Virus record (IMG/VR): IMGVR_UViG_3300042691_030980 | Coordinates: 1-32,853 of that record | Length of the DNA: 32,853 bases | Strand: one strand, 5' to 3' | DNA from: a virus | Part shown: positions 30,341 through 32,853 of the stretch, one piece after another | Layout: each line of letters opens with the position of its first letter | Numbering within the stretch: the stretch's first letter is position 1 | Translations under genes and position numbers: made by a program | The notes under the pieces: generated by a model | Seen by the model: the letters and a program-made list of their open reading frames with translations, nothing else | Told to the model about the DNA's origin: nothing | The model's database searches: none

Positions 30341-30411
30341 TGTTTCGCCTTGCCTTTCATGCGTGGCCGGTATGTCCGGCGTGTCGTGTCGCGTCTCATG
30401 CGCGATATTCG

Positions 30412-30441
30412 ATTATAGGCGCATTTATATGTATGTGTCAA
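30412..30441 (-). promoter_or_regulatory. Sigma-70-type promoter for the accessory operon
   Basis: On the minus strand a perfect TTGACA (30441-30436), an 18-bp spacer and a perfect TATAAT (30417-30412) point at the accessory operon. The start of transcription would be near 30405, about 65 bases before the first ATG at 30340. Two perfect hexamers imply strong expression by host RNA polymerase without a phage factor. Confidence 0.87.
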
Positions 30442-31208
30442 GTGGCGCAACGCATCAATATTTATATGTGTGTCGTGTGGATTGTCGGCGTCATTCTATG
30501 CAATGCAGATATGACGGTGTCGGGTGGGGGGTGTCGCATCTGCCACGGCGCGCGCCGGCCTTTCGTTGCGTATACGCTGCATCACACGCATGCATCTATA
30601 CACGGCGCGCGTCTCGTGTCGGCCACGTATGCAGCGTATACATATATAGATGCATCACCGGCTACGCATGCATCTATGTATTGCGCCCGATCGGGCAGCG
30701 CATCGGCCATTCAGTGACACGCCGGCCGGCCTTCATATAGTCGCGTGCGCAGCGCATCGGCCACGGCGTCGCGTGTCATCGGCGCATCGCCGGCCATGCA
30801 TCGGCGCGCGTGTGCAGTGTGTCGGCGTCGACGCATCGGCGCGCGTGTGCACTGGTGAGACGGCGCCGGTATGGCAAAAACGCGGAGAGGCGGTAGGGGT
30901 AGGCATCCACTCACTCGCAAATCCCCATTTCATGCCAAAAAGAAAACCCGCATCGCATCGCATCCCAACCAACAACCCACATCATTATCAGTATGCATGG
31001 TCAATAAAAACACACATCCCACCAGGTGCGCGGTACCTGATGGGATATAGCGTGTGTCCGGATGGAGCGTGACCGATATGGGAAAGGCGTACCATATCAG
31101 TCGCGAATACAAGTGTAGTGAGTGCGTCATACACCGGTATTGGGATTGATTATAGCACAAAGCGTATGATAGATTTGATGTAAGGGGAAGTAGCAGAGGG
31201 AGTGGTGT
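30442..31208. other. Long intergenic region between divergent accessory and lysis units
   Basis: I find no convincing gene. It contains a set of mutually exclusive inverted repeats at 30570-30677, a 12-bp palindrome GCCCGATCGGGC at 30685-30696, GGCCGGCC at 30724, an 11-bp inverted repeat with one mismatch at 31017-31027/31035-31045, and another (10 bp, one mismatch) at 31072-31081/31092-31101. The palindrome-rich composition ends near 30870 and typical phage composition follows. A short minus-strand frame (30711-30797, 28 codons) and a plus-strand one (30932-31072) lack ribosome sites. A promoter for the lysis genes is expected near 31140-31170, but only weak hexamers are visible. Confidence 0.55.
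30570..30677. repeat. Interlocked inverted repeats (pseudoknot or switch topology)
   Basis: Stem 1 pairs GTATACGCTGCAT (30570-30582) with ATGCAGCGTATAC (30629-30641), 13 bp perfect. Stem 2 pairs ATGCATCTATA (30590-30600) with TATAGATGCAT (30645-30655), 11 bp perfect. The 3' arm of stem 2 can instead pair with ATGCATCTAT at 30668-30677 as a local hairpin. The order 1-2-1'-2' is an H-type pseudoknot arrangement, with an alternative exclusive hairpin. Confidence 0.75.
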
Positions 31209-31709
31209 ATGAGTGGAAGTGATCGAGGGGTGTTCAAGGTTGTGAATTGGCCTGCCAAAAACTATCATAAGCGACGGCAGATGCCAAGGGTGATAGTATT
31301 GCACCACACTGGCGGAAGTGGGAATGTGGAGAATGAGGTGCAGTACCTTGCTGATAACAAGCCAGGGGTATCGGTGCATGTGGTGATTGCGAAAGATGGG
31401 ACTAGATACCGCATGGTGAATGACGAGCATGTAGCGTATCACTGTGGGTACTCAAAGGTAGGGAGTCTTGGTCGGCCGAATGAAGTAAGTTTAGGAATTG
31501 AGTTAATCAACACTGGAAACAAAAAAGAGTTAGATCCATGGCCGAACGAACAGATTGTGTCATGTGTTGAGCAGGTGTATGAGTGGACGCAGAAGTATGA
31601 GATTGAGATGATTACGTCGCATGCGGGGATTGACACGATGGGGAAGTACGATCCATACAAGTTTCCGTGGCAGTTGTTTTACCGACTTTTGGGGGAGAGT
31701 GAGGCATGA
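31209..31709 (+). CDS. N-acetylmuramoyl-L-alanine amidase endolysin (Amidase_2)
   Basis: The 166-residue enzyme has Amidase_2/PGRP features: V-I-V-L-H-H-T-G-G (His at 32-33, first zinc ligand), S-V-H-V-V-I-A-K-D-G-T, A-Y-H-C-G-Y-S, S-L-G-I-E-L-I-N, and S-H-A-G-I-D ... G-K-Y-D-P-Y-K-F-P-W with the second His (138) and the Asp that complete the zinc site. There is no signal peptide or separate cell-wall-binding domain, so release should depend on the adjacent holin genes. AGGGAG lies six to seven bases before the ATG. The final codons overlap the next gene by four bases. Confidence 0.92.
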   Translation: MSGSDRGVFKVVNWPAKNYHKRRQMPRVIVLHHTGGSGNVENEVQYLADNKPGVSVHVVIAKDGTRYRMVNDEHVAYHCGYSKVGSLGRPNEVSLGIELINTGNKKELDPWPNEQIVSCVEQVYEWTQKYEIEMITSHAGIDTMGKYDPYKFPWQLFYRLLGESEA

Positions 31710-31966
31710 ACATGAGTGAGTCAGCCGAAGTGCGGTTGATACGGATTGAAACGCAGATATTGCAGGTGGTAGATTTGCTGCAGAAAGGGGATAGTAAGTT
31801 TACGCGCATTGAGGCTGAGGTACTTGCCATGGAACGCAAGTTTACGCAAGAGATGAGTGAGATTAAGCAGCAGGTGTCGTTTTGGAAGGGTGGTCTTGCC
31901 ATTGTGGCGATTATTTGGCCTCTTGTGATTGCCATTGTGAGTCGATTATGGGTATCGGGAGGGTAG
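31706..31966 (+). CDS. XhlA-like holin-associated membrane protein
   Basis: The 86-residue protein has an N-terminal coiled coil (I-R-I-E-T-Q-I-L-Q-V-V-D-L-L and A-E-V-L-A-M-E-R-K-F) of about 55 residues. One transmembrane helix follows at about 60-83 (W-K-G-G-L-A-I-V-A-I-I-W-P-L-V-I-A-I-V). This order matches the haemolysin XhlA family, which acts with a holin in host lysis. It lies between endolysin and holin, overlapping the former by four bases and separated from the latter by one. Confidence 0.8.
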   Translation: MNMSESAEVRLIRIETQILQVVDLLQKGDSKFTRIEAEVLAMERKFTQEMSEIKQQVSFWKGGLAIVAIIWPLVIAIVSRLWVSGG

Positions 31967-31967
31967 T

Positions 31968-32159
31968 ATGAAGTCAAAGAAGGCGTGGTACCGGTCTCGC
32001 ACTGTCTGGGTGAATGTGCTGATGTTGATTTTGGCCATTATTGCAACGGTACAAGAAACAAATGCGGTACCAATTGAAGAGCTAGCAGTAGTTGCTGCGG
32101 TAGTGAATGTAGTGTTGCGGTTTGTGACCGTTGATCCCATTGGATGGTTTACCAAATAA
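31968..32159 (+). CDS. Holin
   Basis: This 63-residue protein has a basic N-terminus (K-S-K-K-A-W-Y-R-S-R), a first membrane helix T-V-W-V-N-V-L-M-L-I-L-A-I-I-A, a short loop, a second helix E-L-A-V-V-A-A-V-V-N-V-V-L-R-F, and a V-D-P-I-G-W-F tail. The S-R-T-x-W-x-N ... N-x-x-L-R-F-x-T pattern is common in small phage holins that follow amidases. It would permeabilise the membrane to release the endolysin. It is the last gene of the lysis cassette. Confidence 0.82.
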   Translation: MKSKKAWYRSRTVWVNVLMLILAIIATVQETNAVPIEELAVVAAVVNVVLRFVTVDPIGWFTK

Positions 32160-32167
32160 CGATGAGT

Positions 32168-32196
32168 GTTGGCGTGTAAAGTGTTTATACGCCAAC
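32168..32196 (+). terminator. Terminator-like hairpin after the holin gene
   Basis: GTTGGCGTGTAAA and TTTATACGCCAAC form a 13-pair stem with one G-U pair and a three-base loop (GTG), starting nine bases after the holin stop. The following bases (ATCTATTGCAATTTTT) have a T-run only after a delay, so termination is plausible but not textbook. Confidence 0.6.
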
Positions 32197-32199
32197 ATC

Positions 32200-32302
32200 T
32201 ATTGCAATTTTTGCTATAGAAATAATTGCTATAGCAATTTTTGCAATACTTTTTCGGTCTGCTATTGCAATTTTTGCTATAGAGCTATTGCAATTTTTGC
32301 TA
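32200..32302. repeat. Iteron cluster GCAATTTTTGC, four copies, before dnaN
   Basis: The core GCAATTTTTGC is found at 32204-32214, 32234-32244, 32267-32277 and 32290-32300, at 30, 33 and 23-base intervals, mostly within TATTGCAATTTTTGCTATAG. A purine-rich ACCATATAAAGAAAG tract follows to about 32327. Core and tract recur, inverted, inside the initiator gene at 21735-21834. This looks like an origin with an AT-rich unwinding element. Confidence 0.78.
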
Positions 32303-32334
32303 CCATATAAAGAAAGATAAAGAAAGAGTACAAA

Positions 32335-32370
32335 ACATGCTAACGCATGTTCTCGGAAGCGTAGCTTCCG
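32335..32370. other. Two adjacent hairpins upstream of dnaN
   Basis: ACATGC-TAAC-GCATGT (32335-32350) and CGGAAGC-GTA-GCTTCCG (32354-32370) are perfect stems of 6 and 7 bp. They lie between the iterons and the dnaN start at 32436. They could be part of the origin or regulate dnaN expression. No U-tract follows. Confidence 0.6.
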
Positions 32371-32435
32371 CACATCATGATCGTGTGCAATAATGGAATT
32401 GGGTGACAATACACTAAACACTGAAAGGCAGACAC

Positions 32436-32853
32436 ATGGAAGTATACGTTTACGTAGAACGAATGCGCTACGCACTTGGTATTCTCAGTCGCGTAGTAAA
32501 GTCACACACAACACAGCCAATCCTCGGGCAGATTCATTTCTCAATTGATAATGAATCTACGCTGACTGCAACAGCCACGGATCTCATCACCCAAGTGCAA
32601 ATGCATATTCCGCTGGTGCATTCGTATGATGGCGAGCCATGCGGGTTTACGTTGCCAGCCAAAACCATCAAGGATCTTGTGGCCAATCTGCCACTTGAAA
32701 AGATGTGCATCAAGATTGACGCCAATGCCACGATGGCCAAGATTATCTGTGGATCGTCGGTTAGTGAAGTCGTCACCATAAATCCTGATGATTTCCCGAT
32801 GGCTCCGATTGCCGTAAAACCGGAAACGGCATTGTTTACCGAGGTTGGCAAGG
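32436..32853 (+). CDS. dnaN: DNA polymerase III beta sliding clamp (3' end beyond the window)
   Basis: The ATG at 32436 has GAAAGG seven bases upstream and opens a frame that runs off the window. The first 139 residues match the DnaN N-terminal clamp domain: L-G-I-L-S-R-V-V-K-S-H-T-T-Q-P-I-L-G, then L-T-A-T-A-T-D-L-I-T-Q-V-Q, F-T-L-P-A-K-T-I-K-D-L-V-A-N-L-P, and a segment leading to I-N-P-D-D-F-P-M-A-P. The clamp tethers the replicative polymerase to DNA. Phage-encoded bacterial-type clamps are uncommon but known. Placement beside an iteron cluster suggests a replication unit continuing to the right. Confidence 0.88.
   Translation, partial: MEVYVYVERMRYALGILSRVVKSHTTQPILGQIHFSIDNESTLTATATDLITQVQMHIPLVHSYDGEPCGFTLPAKTIKDLVANLPLEKMCIKIDANATMAKIICGSSVSEVVTINPDDFPMAPIAVKPETALFTEVGK

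Noticed and set aside
30650-31072. Plus-strand frame of 140 codons before the lysis genes
   Set aside because: It has no ribosome site, crosses the palindrome block and a composition boundary, and its sequence shows no protein-like pattern.
1-32853. Lysogeny module (integrase, repressor, attachment site) and tRNA genes
   Set aside because: I looked on both strands and saw no recombinase catalytic pattern, no CI-like gene and no tRNA cloverleaf. The window may be incomplete, so absence from the genome is not claimed.

Overview
The window is part of the genome of a tailed double-stranded DNA bacteriophage with a long tail. The evidence is a syntenic HK97-type head module, a 1031-residue tape measure protein, a lambda-like tail assembly frameshift, a replication/recombination module and a lysis cassette. 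No contractile sheath gene is visible, so siphovirus-like morphology is the best inference. No integrase, excisionase or CI-like repressor is recognisable, so lifestyle cannot be decided. The host cannot be named from sequence alone. Canonical sigma-70-type promoters and Shine-Dalgarno sites show that it is bacterial. No tRNA or rRNA gene and no CRISPR array was seen.

Layout. (1) 1-19572, plus strand: an HNH endonuclease ORF abutting the C-terminal part of a DNA methyltransferase, a ParB-like protein, terminase small and large subunits, a portal fused to a Mu F-like domain, accessory head proteins, a prohead protease with a cysteine-rich N-terminus, major capsid protein, a glycosyltransferase-like gene, head-tail connectors, major tail protein, tail chaperones with a G-GGA-AAA slippery site, tape measure and tail-tip proteins. 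Genes mostly overlap by 1-4 bases, typical of one late operon. (2) 25981-19499, minus strand: a leftward early/replication operon read from a clean promoter (TTGACA, 17 bp, TACAAT). It encodes an Erf/Rad52-like annealing protein, two ribbon-helix-helix proteins, a PP-loop ATPase, a lambda O-like initiator, a DnaC-like loader, a triple-HTH protein and a RusA resolvase. (3) 30340-26699, minus strand: a second leftward operon with its own promoter (TTGACA, 18 bp, TATAAT). It holds about nine small genes of unknown function in DNA very unlike the rest of the window. It is saturated with GGCC, GCCGGC, GCGC and longer palindromes, and almost lacks GGG/CCC. (4) 31209-32159, plus strand: amidase endolysin, XhlA-like membrane protein and holin. 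(5) 32160-32435: terminator-like hairpin, iterons and further hairpins. (6) 32436 to the end: the start of a phage-encoded DNA polymerase III beta clamp (dnaN).

The most unusual part is 26.0-30.9 kb. Several of its proteins are recognisable paralogues (28.3-29.3 kb most clearly). They are translationally coupled by a conserved gene-end sequence, ATGAAAGGC, which also supplies the Shine-Dalgarno of the next gene. The same DNA 'words' recur in genes and between them, including an imperfect hairpin that encodes the peptide AGAAIYDAG wherever it is read. A second notable signal is an iteron family (GCAATTTTTGC) shared by the O-like initiator gene near 21.8 kb and the region before dnaN near 32.25 kb, which suggests a bipartite or duplicated replication origin.
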